64,000 nucleotides of DNA, from positions 26,475,583-26,539,582 of the forward strand of contig CM052359.1 in assembly GCA_028551475.1 (NCBI GenBank), read 5' to 3'. Below the pieces are notes generated by a model. That model worked only from the letters and a program-made list of their open reading frames with translations, had not been told where the DNA came from and searched no databases. Below, piece by piece: positions 38,931-52,457 of this stretch; position 1 is the stretch's first letter; the number at the start of each line of letters is the position of its first letter. A program made the translations under genes and the position numbers. The DNA comes from Casuarina equisetifolia (lineage: Eukaryota > Streptophyta > Magnoliopsida > Fagales > Casuarinaceae).

Positions 38931-41900
38931 ATGGGTGCCCAGAGAAAGGGTTCAAGTAGGGTTTCAGAGGACCCTGAGGAACTGGCACGTGTACCCTTAC
39001 AGGCCATCCTCTTGGCCGATAGCTTCACCACCAAGTTCCGTCCCATCACTCTCGAACGCCCCAAAGTACTCCCTCTGTCTCTCTCTCTCTCGCAATTGCG
39101 TGTAAAGACGTCCGCAATAAATATAATATTTTAGCATCAATGTTTTAGACGAATGTATAACGTATTTGTGTATTGATGTTGGTACATATGCAGCCATTTA
39201 ATATGTTGAATTATGATATAACTGTAAATTTCTTTAAAGCTTAATGGGGGGATTCGGCTGGAAATTCTTTTGCGATGAAGTGGGGGTATTCATTTGATAA
39301 AGTGGTTCTTTATGCCCCGTTTGGTTACTTAAAAGTGTCCGAGAAGAAAAAGGGTTGTAGCTTTTGATTTTAGTTTTTCCTAAGCCATTTGATGCTTAAA
39401 TGGGATAGTTTTTACTTTAAGTAAACCACGTGACAAAAGAAATGTAAAATGTATTGTTCAAGTATTTGGCCCTTAATTTCGCTGCTATTGGAGGTTCGTT
39501 TATTTTCTTGCACAAGAATATGTAGGCAATAATTGAAACAGAAATAAATTATTCAATTTGGACATCTTGATGATTCCTTGTGTTACTTGGATATTTAGAA
39601 GTTTTGGTCTTTGTGTTACTTCTAGAGTAGAAAAAGGAATTATTTTGGGCTTCATATATAGGCAATGACGTGGACTTTTATGATGATAAACCTATGTACT
39701 TGTACTTTATGTTGGAAAATGATTTTCTTGTTCTTTTGATGGCAATTCTTGCACTTATGTTAGTGTCTTGGTGTTGCAGGTATTATTACCACTAGTAAAT
39801 GTGCCCATGATAAATTACACCTTAGCATGGCTTGAATCTGCTGGGGTTGAAGAGGTTTTTGTCTTCTGCTGTGCTCATTCAAAGCAAGTGATTAGTTATT
39901 TAGAGAGTTCTGAATGGTTGCATCATCCTAACTTCCCAGTCACGACAATAGAGTCCCATAATTCTATCAGTGCTGGTGATGCTTTGCGTCTAATTTATGA
40001 GCGCAATGTGGTATGTCCATATCTCAACTTCCAATCTTTTAACTCTGTCTTTATGAGAATTTAGAATTTGAGTCCCTCAATTTTGATGAGTTTCATTTAT
40101 TTGTTCTTGCAAATATTACTTCCACCTGTGCTTGCGCCTAGAACTTGCTATTTCATAGGTTAATTAATTTGTTATCTTCTGTGGTTTTTGAAGATAAATG
40201 GAGACTTTGTCCTCATTAGCGGAGATACTGTGAGCAACATGTCACTTACACGGGTGCTTCAAGAACACAAGGAGAGAAAGAAGAAAGATATTAATGCCGT
40301 AATGACCATGGTTATTAGACGGTCAAAGCCTTCTCCAATTACTCGCCAATCTCGACTTGGTACTGATGAGCTCTTTATGGCAATCAATCCTAGTACAAAG
40401 CAGCTTTTATATTATGAGGACAAGGCAGACTATTCAAATGGAGTGATATCTCTTGACAAGTTGTTGCTCTCTGATAATCCGTCAATTTCTTTGCATAATG
40501 ATGCAGAGGTTTAATTCTCGAGTCCTTCCCTCAAATGTTTTAGTTTTATTATTGGAATACCTTGTACAAATAGATTCATCTTCCCTGTGGTTTTTCTTTT
40601 GGTCTTCAAACTAGTACTAACTTGTTTCATCATGATAGCTGTTTCTCTAATAAGTTGCTTTATCATTAGGATGGCCAAATTTAAAAAGAATGTTGAAGGA
40701 AAGTAATGTTACAGTCTCAATTCAATCAATAATGAAACAGCTAAGCTTTAATTCATGTTATAGTCAATATTGCTTGACATTTTGATTCTTACCTGTTACA
40801 ATTTCCTAAGCAGGTATTTAAAGTGTCTCTTAGTGTTTATAAGGTTATTGTATTTATATCTTCAAATTACCTCAGTCCAAGGCTCTCTTAATCTTAAAGC
40901 CATAAAGTTGCGTGGGCTACTTCATGTGCTCTAAAGCTCCCACTCTAGCTTTTTCTTCCCTACTTTGGGTGCTGCTGTTGAGGATGGGCTGTGTGTGTGT
41001 GAAGCCATTACATATATATTAGTGTTACTGGCTAAATCAGCATTTACACTCCACATTCTGGTTAATTAGTTTGTTTTCAGCAGATGCATTCAAGCTCTAT
41101 CTAAAGTTATCTTCGTTTATACATTACCCAAAACTCTACAGAAGATGTTTTGCTAAATTGCTAATGACTTTCTATGTAGGATTGCTATATTGACATCTGC
41201 TCCCCAGAAGTGCTCAGCCTTTTTACCGACAATTTTGACTATCAACATCTTCGGCGCCATTTTGTCAAGGGTTTGCTTGTTGATGATGTATGTGTTGCAC
41301 GTTATACCCCTCTCCTGTGTCTTAGTTTAGTTTCTTTTATCTGCAAATAATCTTTTAGTAAGCTGATAAATGCTTCTTCTAGAAATTTATATGTTTTGCA
41401 ATAATTAAGACATACTAAATGCTTCTCCTTGCATTTGTTTCTAAGGTATGTTTTGAAAGTTTAAACTGAATGGAATTTTCATTTCCATATCGCAGCATTT
41501 ACGAACATGTGTGGGTAGGATAACATGTTGGTTATCAGAATGGATGTGTTCTACATTTCTTTAATGAACTCAATGAAAAAGACAGTTTCTCTCTTGTATT
41601 CACAGATCTGACGTTGTTTCATTAATTGAATAAAGAGAGTTTTCTAAGCTGAACCACACATTATCATTTTTCTGCAATGTTTCAGCATCTTGAAATCTTT
41701 TATGTTATTTTTTTTCTTTTCTGTATAACTACCTAATTATGTTGTTCTGGCTCATTTTGGCACATTTAGAAGAACTAACAATTAAAAAAAAAAAATTGTG
41801 CTACCAAAATTGCGATGAATAACATTATGGTTTATAATAGCTTTACTCTCTCACATAGTATGTTCCACAAAAGGATATGTTTTCATTTCACACTACTAAG

Positions 41901-44900
41901 TATCCATTGTCCAATCAGATTATGGGTTACAAGATATTCACTCATGAAATTCACTCAAGCTATGCGGCTAGAATTGATAACTTCCGAAGCTATGACACTG
42001 TTAGTAGGGACATAATCCAGAGGTGGACATACCCGTTTGTGCCAGATGTTAAGTTCTTTGGGAACTCTGCCACTAAACTTGAAAGACAGGGGATGTATCG
42101 AGCATCGGGTAATGATTAGAAGATCCTATTGGTCAATAATCTTTGTAATTGGTTATATGAATTACATATTTCTGTTATAGTTTCTCCATTTAATGCAATC
42201 TAATAAACTTTGGTTGTTTTGTTTTCACCAGAGATAGAGCAATCTTGTTCTGCCGAAATTGGTCCTTTTACTGTTATTGGGAGTGGTACCAAGATTGGCA
42301 GCGACACTAAAATTTCAAATTCAGTTATTGGAGAAGGGTGTTATATAGGATCAAATGTTTCAATAGAGGGTTCCTATATCTGGAATAATGTTGTTATTGA
42401 AGATGGCTGTAGGCTCAGACATGCAATAGTATGTGATGGAGTGCTTATGAAGTCAGGAGCAATTTTGGAACCTGGAGTGGTTTTATCTTTTAAGGTATGT
42501 GTATCCTTATACCTGATATTTCTTGTTTTGAACTGCTGAATTAGTATTCTTCCCCAGTTTTCACACTGTTTGGTTGCTCCTGAACTGGATGCTGCAAGAG
42601 GTTAACGGACCCTGCTAGGGAACCTTTTTTTTTGGTACATATATAGTAATATTGTTGTGGGATTGGAAATCTCCTTGATTGACATTATATTTGGAGGAAT
42701 TTGTAATTTCGTTAGTGCCTTTGATCTACTTATAGATTGGACATTGGATATCAACAAATATGGAATTATTGCTTGAGAAATTCTTGGTTATGAGATTGTG
42801 CTGGAGTCTCTTTAGCTCTTCATTTTCCCAAGCTTCTGCTTTCTTCTCCATACGAGTCTGTTATGTCTTTGTCACTTTAAAGAAAATTTAAAGTAGACAC
42901 TTTCTCAAGGAGAAAGGAGGGTAATCAAAAGTACGACTTCTTTTGAACCTTAGGTAAATCCGCTTTTCAGTGCACATGACTCCAAACTACTGGCACCCCT
43001 TTTTAGCTGAAAAATCCACTGATCAGCCTATTTTGAACTAAATTAAATAAGTTTCCTACCTGATTCATAAGCTGTTATGCTCAAAATTGATATCTTTAGT
43101 TTTGTTGCTATACATTAATTTTCTTTCAAATTACATTGTTTTCATTCAGAAAATAGTTGTTGTAAGAAACATTATTCACAATTATGAACCTTTTGCTATT
43201 TGTTGACTTTAGTAGTTTGTTTTGATGATTTTAAATTTCTTATCCTCCAGGTTGTAGTAGGGAAAGAATTTGTTGTTCCCTCATATTCAAAGGTATCTTT
43301 ACATCAACAACCAAGCAAGCAGGATAGTGATGAGGAGTTGGAGTATGCTGACAATAGCAGTGGCATTGGCGAATTCACATGTAACTTCTACTCTACCTTA
43401 CCCATTTTTCTGGCTTGATTGGTTGAGTTGGAGTTACATTTAATTGTTTTTGTGAAACAAATCCTTAATCTCATTATGATATGTTTGGGAGATCAAATTT
43501 ACAACAATATTTTTCTAGATGCTGTAAGCCTCTTATCTTCCTTAAAGTAGGAATGCCTTGAATGAACCTTATGTGTAAACTCATGCATATAATTGTCATC
43601 ACTGTTCAAATATAAGTGAAGTTGTCGGTCATTTTGCTTCACTTGTTTAAGCAAAGAATGAACTTTAAATTAATTGTTTTTGAAAAATAGTGTCTTGCTC
43701 TAATCATGATATGGGTAAGAAAATAATATAAGCCTATTGTGTTCATAAAGTGCGGTTGCATTTAATTGATGAGGATTTTTGGGCAATATATATTTGTTTT
43801 GGTGTAAATTTAAGATATCTCTGTTATGAAAAATGATCCTTATGTAATGGATCTTACATGTACTAGGAATTATTGTTCAAATATAAGTAGAGGTATGAGT
43901 CACTTTATATCACTACTTTAAGTGAAATTTGGAACCGTCCACCTTCATAGTTTGTTGGTTTCTGAATCATTTGGATATGTAAAGAATCTCCAGCAAATTA
44001 GAAATGGGTGAGATCCCATCAAACTTTGTAGGTTGCTGCCTTATCATATTTTATATATGCTTGTATATTTGTTGTGTGCGACTTGCATTTTCCAAAGACT
44101 GAGAGTTATATTTTTTTCTTAGCTGCTAACAGATTGTGGATGGGGCTTTATACATGATGTGTGTTATGGGGTAGATGGGGCCAGAGTGTGTTTATACTAA
44201 TGATAATTCTAATTGTTTAACTGCATCATACTTGTTGGTTATACTTAAGATGTATATGTTTTTCTAAAGTGTTATTATGCTTTCTTATAAGTTGTTCTGT
44301 ATACAGCTAGTACATTGGATGGGTCAACAGGGGCAATGACATCCCAATTATTGGAGAAAGAAAGTCAGCCTACATATGAGGTAAGAGGACAAATTTGCAT
44401 TTGGATTTGCTTTGGATCATACAATAGATTGGTGGTGTTAAATGTCTGGCTTATTTCTGTCGCATGTGTGAGATTTTTCAGTTACTGTGAAACAAACATA
44501 TTATTTCATTTTTTTTCTTCTGCCTGCTTTTGGTTATCAAAGATAACTTGGGGAAAGAAAAAAGAACAAAGAAATGTCCATTATGAGATCAATAAATGAT
44601 GTCATTGACTCTTATGCCAGTTACTATTATTGATCAGCTTGGTACAGGTGGCATGGGATTTGTTTGGTCAGTATGTGAAGGAAGCCATGAAGAAGAATGG
44701 AGACATTCAGTTGCACCGGTTCCTGCAGATAAGCTTGCTGAGGCATTGCAAACCATAGACGATGATCTGGAACTGTTAACCCAAGAAGGCAGTATTCTCC
44801 CAGCCTCAGGGGAATTAAAATCTAACTTTAATGATTCAGATGATGATAATGATGATTCTAGAGATGACTCCATCTACTTTGACAAAGAGGTGAAAAGAAA

Positions 44901-47900
44901 AAATAGGACAAATTATGATTCTAGTTGATAAATAGGTGTACAGAATGAACACTGATTTGAGGCATCTTTGTAGGTTGAAGCGACTTTTCTACGGGCTGTG
45001 CATGAAAATATCAAAGAAGACCACGTGATCTTAGAGGTGAACTCATTGCGGTATGTTATATATGTTTGTACTTCCCCTTTCGAACTTCTTTAGTTCACTT
45101 TGTTGTTTGCATGGCTATACCTCTGCTATTTTTTTCTTTTTTCGAAAGTTTTTGTTTTGGGCCCCATGGGCCAGTGTGTGGGTGGGGTTTGGGGGAGTGG
45201 GGGGTTTATCTAAACTCTGACCCATTGGTAGGGAGTTCCCCCTGCACTCTACTGGGCTGCGGGGGTTTTGACATGCCTCTGCTGTTGTCTTCCATTACAT
45301 TTGAATTGTCTTTTCCTGTGTTGTTGATTATCTTATTCTATTTTAAGTTGATTTTGGTAGTCAAATCCTTCTAGTTCCTGAACCTACAATATTGCCCCCT
45401 TTCCTCTTCCTTCATGGAGAAAAGGTGCCAGTTGAGCTATGGCTCATTGGATGAAGACTTTGTGGACAATTAGTTTGTATTTAGCGAAATGGTAGTGAAT
45501 ATGCATTTGAATGTTTGGTGTATGATGCTAGAAATGATGACAATACTTTGATGATATGTATTAGGTCCCATTTATTGTGTATTTGACTTGGTTTGTTTCA
45601 GCTGCTACCATATTGCAAAGAAGTGTTTTCACTATTGTGGTTTCACATTTCGGAGGTTATAAATGAATTGGTGGTTGCCTCAGACAGTTCATGGGTGTAA
45701 ATGTGAGGGGCAGGTCTGACAATTGACCTTTAAGGCCAGCAAGTGAGCCAAATATTAGGCCTACTATGGTGGCATCAACCAGTTAGAAAATAGAGGGTTA
45801 AGAATGATCCCGTCAGCCACTCGTTGGTTTGTGTAACATTAAATTAGGCAGTCTGGAACCTCCTGTTGGAGGTCTTTTTCCCTGTGTTCGTCACAGGTTA
45901 GCACTGTACTGGTGGCTTGGTAGTTGATATGGAAAAGGGGTGACTGAAAAAGAAAACAGTATTCTGTTAAAAGATAAATTGAAAGAATAAAAAAAGTGAA
46001 GCTTCCACTTCCTGTCTAGAGTTGGTCCTCTTGCGAGACCCTTTTTTTTTTTTAAAATAAAATAAATACTATTTACTTTTTTCATACTTCCGTGCCGGGG
46101 ATTGGTGAGGGACTGGCATTTTGTTTGTTTCATATGCATGATCAAGCATAGGGTAATATTTCAAATGGTGCGATCGAAAGTGTGCCAAGACAATGTCTAG
46201 GCACTGAATCTGAACGGAGAAAAACCGGTGTGTATATTCACTTGCAATCAATCAGGACTAAACCTTGATATGAGAACTTTGTTAACAGGAAAAGAAAGAG
46301 TAAAATTAGAAAAATTTATCACTCAACTGAGGTTGGTGTCCCAAGTACTCTGCCACTTCCTTGAAGCTAACAGCTTTCTACTGGGGCTAGATCTGATTTT
46401 TGTTGCATAACCATTGCCAGTAGAAAATCTCTCCTACTATGCTGTATCTCCTGATTCCTATCACGTGGGGTTTGTGCATTGGTCCATGGGAAAGAATGGG
46501 CATGGTCTTTACCCTGTTAGTTTGTCTTTGTGGGAGCTGGTTATGCATTCTCAATTCAGTTTACCTTCAACTCTCCCTGTCTTGGGTGTGGGCCTTACCA
46601 CAATTAGATAATGCCACTGGCATAAGTCTGGGTTTTTGTTAGAACAGACTTTATATGTTAAAGCTTCAGATGGTAGTAAGAAGTTAAGGCTTAATTACAG
46701 CTTTCAGCCTAAGTAAACCTTAATTTGAGAAGGTACTTACAGTATGTGTTTCCCCAAGAATGCAAAAGTTATTTGATGAATATGAGCAATGGTTTTATGC
46801 TGGATTTTTGTTTGAATTGAAGTATGAATTTGTCTTTAACCTCCAAGTTACCATACGATGCAAAGAGCTCATGGTGTCAAGTTGTCTTTTCTAATTGGCA
46901 AACATCAGAGTCTGAGGCGTCAGCCCATACATTCACTCAGATTAACATGACAAACTCAATTCTTCTATGATGCAATCAGTAAGAGATGATCTACTATCTT
47001 GCCTTAAATTCTTAAGCATGTAATATCTGCTCACTTTGTACAATGCTTGTGCAACGAATGTGGATTTTCTCAGTACCTTGCCAGACAGAATGATTTTCCA
47101 AGGCAATTTAATGGCTAAATTCTTTATAATTATCGTAATTGTCACACATCCATTTTTGGAAGTCCTCTGACACAGGTGCCCTATCTTGCACTGATTTCAG
47201 AAATTTAATATGCCAATATTTAGCTCCTCCACCTGATATTTCAACCTCTAAAATCTTATGTTTGCTAAACTGTGAAACCTACTATGATTTTCTGCAATTT
47301 TTATTTGGATGTATTTACCATGGTAATGCTTTTATATTCATCCAGTTGGGATGATGTTTAGTTGTGTTGGGTCAAGTTTATAATGCTTTTATTCAGTGTT
47401 GATTAATTGTTCATTACATAACTTTCTTGGTCATTTGTGATGCAGGTTGTCATGCAATAAGTTATCTGCAGACTGTGCTGGAGCTATATTTTATTCAATG
47501 ATAAAATTGGCATTGGAAAGTCCACATAACTCACCTAGTAAGGTTTTTATTTTTTATATGTTTTATTGTTTTAATATACATCTACGTAGACGATACTCAT
47601 TTATGATTTGGTTTCATGTAAAAGCTCTTTATGCTCGGAAAGTCATATTATCTTAAAGATTTTCAGTGTATATGTCTAAATTAGATTACGAGGTTTTAAT
47701 CTATGATTGATAGGACTGACTATTACTTTACATATTTGTTTTCTATAAAAACATTTTAGTAATTCATTATCTCACAAGCCATATTGTTTGAATGCTTCAG
47801 CAGCTATCTGATGCCAGAGCTGTTAGAAGCTTAGTCAATTTGCTAGTTATCCAATGGGATAACATGTAATAATCAAAAAAAGAAAAATCACCACGAAGGC

Positions 47901-50900
47901 CTAAGACTAAGCTTCTTTTTATTGCTGTTGAAGTATGCCTTTGTGATGGTTCATTGCATTTCTGGATGCCATTTTTTTCTCAATATTAGTGACTGCCAAA
48001 AGTTCCCGCAATCATATTTGTTTAAGATATTTGCTGGTACTTAAATTTATATTTATATTTATCCTTGTCTTTTTTTAGGTGTAGTGAATCCTGAACAGGA
48101 CAGATTTTCTGAATCCTACACTAAATAAAGAGAGCTTCTGGAATCAGTCCGCTATCATGTTCTAGTTATTAAAGCAATACTACTGTGGTCTCTTGGACAA
48201 TAGATTTCAATTATCTAAATATACTTCATTACTTATAAATAATGTCACTGCTGTAGCAAAACTTATTGGTCTTTTGTGCTGCATGAACTTTGGCTTTCGT
48301 TAAAATGTCTTTTTCCCCCCCATTTTCTCTGTTTTATGATGATGGTTGTTACATTAGTTCTGTGCTCCAAGTTCTACTCATGTTTTATGCCATATCTAGT
48401 TCTGTACTCTTCTTTTCCTGTCCGTGTGTCGGGAGAATGAGTAAGGTTATGGATGACAACACCTACTTATAATTTATAGGTGCTCATTCATCCGTAGTTT
48501 ACAAAATATAAATCTTTGAAGCAATCTGTTGAAACCCATGTCCTTCACATCTCTCCTTCCTTCATTGTGCTCCTTGTTGGACTGAAATTAGTGGTTAAAA
48601 CTACCGAAAATTTCAGAGAAAACTCCACGTTTGCTGCCCTGTACATGTCATGCGAGAAGTTTATCTTCTTGTTTAACTGTTTCAGATACTTGCTTTATTG
48701 ACACATCCATATTTGTTGTACCCTTGCATTTTTATCCATCTGCTTGTCCTGTGAGGGGCTGATATTGGTGAGGGTTTTTCTTCTTCTTTTTTTATTTTTT
48801 ATTTTATTTTTTATTTTATTTTATATTTTTTCAACTGCGGGTTTCTCTGTCCAGTTGACCAACCCAGGATGGGTTGATATATACATGCTCAAATGAGTTC
48901 ATCATGGTCTCAGTCCTGTTTCAATGATAGGATATTTTGTTTGTGTATGAGGAATTTTGTTTAGGTTTGACACATTATTTTTCTTTTTTGATAAGTGAAT
49001 GAGAGTACTTTGGTTCTTGATCAGGTGAATTGTTCCATAATGCTGTGAATGTGATTACAAAATGGAAAAAAGTTCTGAAGTCTTACCTGACTGACGTTGA
49101 TGAGCAGGTCTGTATATATGCAACCTGGACTATTGTTTTATTTGACTTGTAAATTTTCCAACCTCTGTTCATATTACTTAAATGCATTAAAGTAGCTGAT
49201 CTCGAATCATACTCTTGTCCTATATCAGTGATAAGGCTAGAGAAAAGCACCACTTTTACAAGTTTTGACATCCAATTAGGTGCCATTTATCTGGCAAGAG
49301 GATTCTATCTCAATCATTTTCAAGCGACGTATCTAGCAGATCTTGTTTATTGTATACAGACTATCTTTTTTCTTTCTGTAAATTTAGGTGGTTTTTATTG
49401 TGCTACCCATCACTTCGTTATATGTATCACTCAATAGAGCAAGCTAAAACGAGTGTCTACTTCTTCTCCCCCCTTTTTTTCCCTCTCCTATACACTGAGA
49501 TGCTAGGGATCTCTTAATATAGTTAGGTCCTTGGTAGTAATTCTTTTATTCCCTTATCTCCAACTAAGTATAAGTTTTGGCATTTGAACAATATTTGCCT
49601 CTGAGCGAATTACATCTTTCATCTTCTGGTTACTTCTTTACATAAGTTGTAAATGCATTAATTTCTCTTCATAGGAACTTGAATGCTGATCTTATGTTAA
49701 ACTTATGTTTCTCATTGCTGTTAGGTTTTAGATATGTTTAAGTATTTATATTATTAACTTCCTCTTCATGGTTAACAAATTCAGTTCCATATATCATGCC
49801 TAGTTCATTTTAATAAATTTTCAGTGGATATGTTGCAGATTGAAGTAATTCTAAGATTTGAAGAAATCTGTTTGGAATCTGCAAAGGAGTTTTCCCCTTT
49901 GTTTGCAAAGGTATATATATCTTTGTAGTTATATCCTTAGTGTAGATTGGTACTATTAGCATGCTAACTAGATATGAATGAAGTGCAATCTATTTCAATC
50001 TGATTTTGTTTGATGCTATTGGCTTCTTATGATGATATTTGGTTCACAGAACACATTTTTTGCTTGCTCTTGCATTGTCATGATAACATGATAACCATAT
50101 AGTTCTCTGGCCGCAGTATGTTGCTGTCTGCTTGAGCAATGGGGGCTTAGCTAAGTGCTGGCAAACGAAGACAGTAGTTTGTCAGAAGTTCTAGAAAAAA
50201 TGACGGGGGTGTGAAATTTCACACTGTCGAATGAATACGCTGAAATCAGAACATGTTCATGAAACTGCTGCACATATTGCCTTGCCCAGCAGCTTATGCA
50301 ATGGATGAAAAAGTAGTACTGCCTGACAAATTATAAAGACTTGTCTAAAGTGAATACTTTCTGCATCCTGAAACATTGATAGGCCGTGCGATTAGCTTTC
50401 CCTTGGTGTTCTCTTTTTGCTTTCCTTGCTTTAGGGTTATGATTGGACATGGCCTTCGAGTACTGTGATATTGACTCTTAGTGGTTTACTTCAGCATGAT
50501 CTCCTTTGAGAGTCCTCTTCTGGTTAGTTTCTTGAAGGCTAATTTAAATATTACTTAGTGGAAACCCAGGACAAATTGCTGTTGTGGTAGGTATCATGTG
50601 AATCATTAAGGACCTATTCCTTCTTTCCTCTTAGTGAAGCTACTATAAGAAGGTGGAAATTGCTTGTGGAATGAGGCAGGGTTTATGTAATGCACGGTGA
50701 CGATCGTGAAAACTGTCAAGTGGACTCCAAAAGTGGAAACGAAATCGTTGGAACTTCTCCTATATACTCCAAACGGCTATCGACCTTTCTAGCTCTGTAG
50801 TTGTTTGACTTTGTAAATTGGTGGCTAAGGGGAACTGAATTGTTGGCCAAAATGGATGCCCTATTAGAAATTACGCAGACCATTTGCTTTCTTAGTTCTT

Positions 50901-51428
50901 TATCGCTTGTCTTGCTTTGTTTGTATGTGGTGCATGGATGCCTCTTTTCTTGGGCCTTGAGCATTAAGGTGAAGTAGATTAGCTTGGTTTTATTTTATTC
51001 TACTTATTCAAGTCATTATGTTATACAGATCCTGTGGTTTCTATATGACAAAGATATTGTGCAAGAAGATGCTATTCTGAAGTGGGATGATGAGAAAAAA
51101 GACGCTGATGATATGGATAAAGTTTTTGTTAAGCAGTCGGAGGAATTCATTAAAGTAAGTAGTTTAAATCATCTTCTAACTCGTTTCTTTCTTGGGGAGA
51201 AAGAAAAACAATTAATTGTTCTTCCAGCGGGGTCATCATCCATGCTCCGGTTGTTCAACTTAAGATTGGTGATCATTACCCTCTTAGATTTCACCTGATT
51301 TTGTTCTCGTGTCGTAATATTTGCATCTTCATGTGCCTGTTTTCTGGTTGCAGTGGTTGAAAGAGGCACCCGAAGAAGAAGAAGAAGATGAAGAAGATGG
51401 AGAAGATGGAGAAGACGAAGAAGATTAG
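38931..51428 (+). CDS. EIF2B5: Translation initiation factor eIF2B, epsilon (catalytic) subunit
   Basis: Fifteen exons: 38931-39065, 39780-40010, 40194-40508, 41180-41287, 41919-42108, 42232-42494, 43251-43380, 44307-44380, 44638-44889, 44974-45050, 47446-47537, 49025-49107, 49839-49910, 51029-51154, 51354-51428. Total 2223 bases, 740 residues. eIF2B is the cytosolic GDP-GTP exchange factor for eIF2. Residues about 23-326 are the nucleotidyltransferase-like domain ([46 protein letters not shown]). Residues 327-415 are left-handed beta-helix hexapeptide repeats ([38 protein letters not shown]). An acidic linker follows (residues about 440-565). Residues 567-740 form the W2/HEAT catalytic domain ([51 protein letters not shown]). 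The last 18 residues are all Glu, Asp or Gly. Intron 10 is 2.4 kb. No truncation seen. Confidence 0.97.
45180..45204 (+). repeat. G-quadruplex motif in eIF2B epsilon intron 10
   Basis: Four G-runs (GGG, GGGG, GGGGG, GGGGGG) separated by T, TTT and AGT lie on the transcribed-sense strand. This fits the canonical G3+N1-7 rule. It sits beside the palindromic GGGCCCCATGGGCC. Confidence 0.8.
48784..48832. repeat. (TTTTA)n-like low-complexity tract
   Basis: T-rich tract with ATTTT/ATTTTT units in eIF2B epsilon intron 11. Simple repeat only. Confidence 0.8.
51372..51425 (+). repeat. GAA/GAT/GGA trinucleotide repeat inside coding exon
   Basis: About 18 purine-rich codons encode the acidic C-terminal tail of eIF2B epsilon. 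The array contains (GAA)5 and repeated GGAGAAGAT blocks, so it could change length in steps of three without a frameshift. Confidence 0.85.
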
Positions 51429-52457
51429 GAGTTGATTTATAGATCCAGTCATAAATATTGAGTTGATATGTCATCTTTCTAGAGTACAGTGCTATAGTGC
51501 GGGGATAAGGACTTTGTCCCGGGTCAGTCGAATTGAAGGACACATCACCTATTGTAGGAGCAGAGGGAACCCGGGGACTTGAACTTTTAACCTAACATGT
51601 TTTCATGTGATTTTGAAAAATCAAAGGTTTTGACAAACTAAATTCTAAGGTTTGTGAACTGAGTTGTCAGATTATTCTGCAGTAATCACTCCTGGAACTA
51701 GCATTCTGGGTTTTCCCTTCTTCGGTTCAATTATCAGCAGGAAGTAATCAATCCTCAGGTAATGAAAAAGAATCCGCTAGTGAAGCAGAAATTGGTGTCC
51801 AAGCCCTCTTTTTCCCCTTTTTAACATCTCTCTCCTGTTTTCTTCATAAGAGGCTTCTATTTTAAATTTCTCATTCTCGATGATTTTCCTTTTAAATGTT
51901 AAATCAAACGTGCCTTTTTTTTTTATTATTTTTGTGTGGTTAAATTCAATTTTGAATGGTTAAACCAACTGTCTTCTTAGTGGAACTACATTCTTTCACC
52001 CAATACTTTCTGTTAGTTTAATATTTTTTATTCTTCGACAACCAAATAGATAAAAGAAATGAATTTCTTTACTTATGTTTTGAAGTAGTAAATTGCATTG
52101 AGTGGTAAAAAGCTTTAAAAGAAAGGTATAATTTAAAACCTTCTTTTTAATACCAATTTTGTAGGTAATATATTCTCCTTGGATAACGAAAAATATAATC
52201 TTGTGCAGATGAAACCAAATGGATATTAGTATGCAAGGAACATATGGACTGTCTAGAAATATATAAAAAGTTTCAAACATAATAACTTAATCTCTCTTCC
52301 TTATTCTACATCCATACATAACGCTTGCAAGTTCCATTGCATGTCCTTCCAACGAAATATACACATACATATCCCAATTAATAAAGGAAACACAATCAAA
52401 TTTTTGCTGCTTTGTTTATTTGGGCTTTTAAAATGCAAGTTCGCAGGAAATGTCTTC
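51429..52457. other. Convergent 3' region (eIF2B epsilon and Gly-Pro/Cys copy A)
   Basis: This contains the 3' UTR of eIF2B epsilon on the left and that of the minus-strand small gene on the right. It is AT-rich. A 94-codon minus-strand frame (51996-52280) has no recognisable motif and no link to the neighbouring exons. Confidence 0.6.

Noticed and set aside
39780..40514. eIF2B epsilon nucleotidyltransferase exons as an ADP-glucose or GDP-mannose pyrophosphorylase
   Set aside because: The fold is shared, but the GGxGTRL signature is absent and the gene continues into hexapeptide repeats and a W2 domain, which define eIF2B epsilon.
45066..45374. 102-codon plus-strand frame in eIF2B epsilon intron 10
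   Set aside because: It starts at intron position 16 or so, has no homology and lies between well-defined exons.
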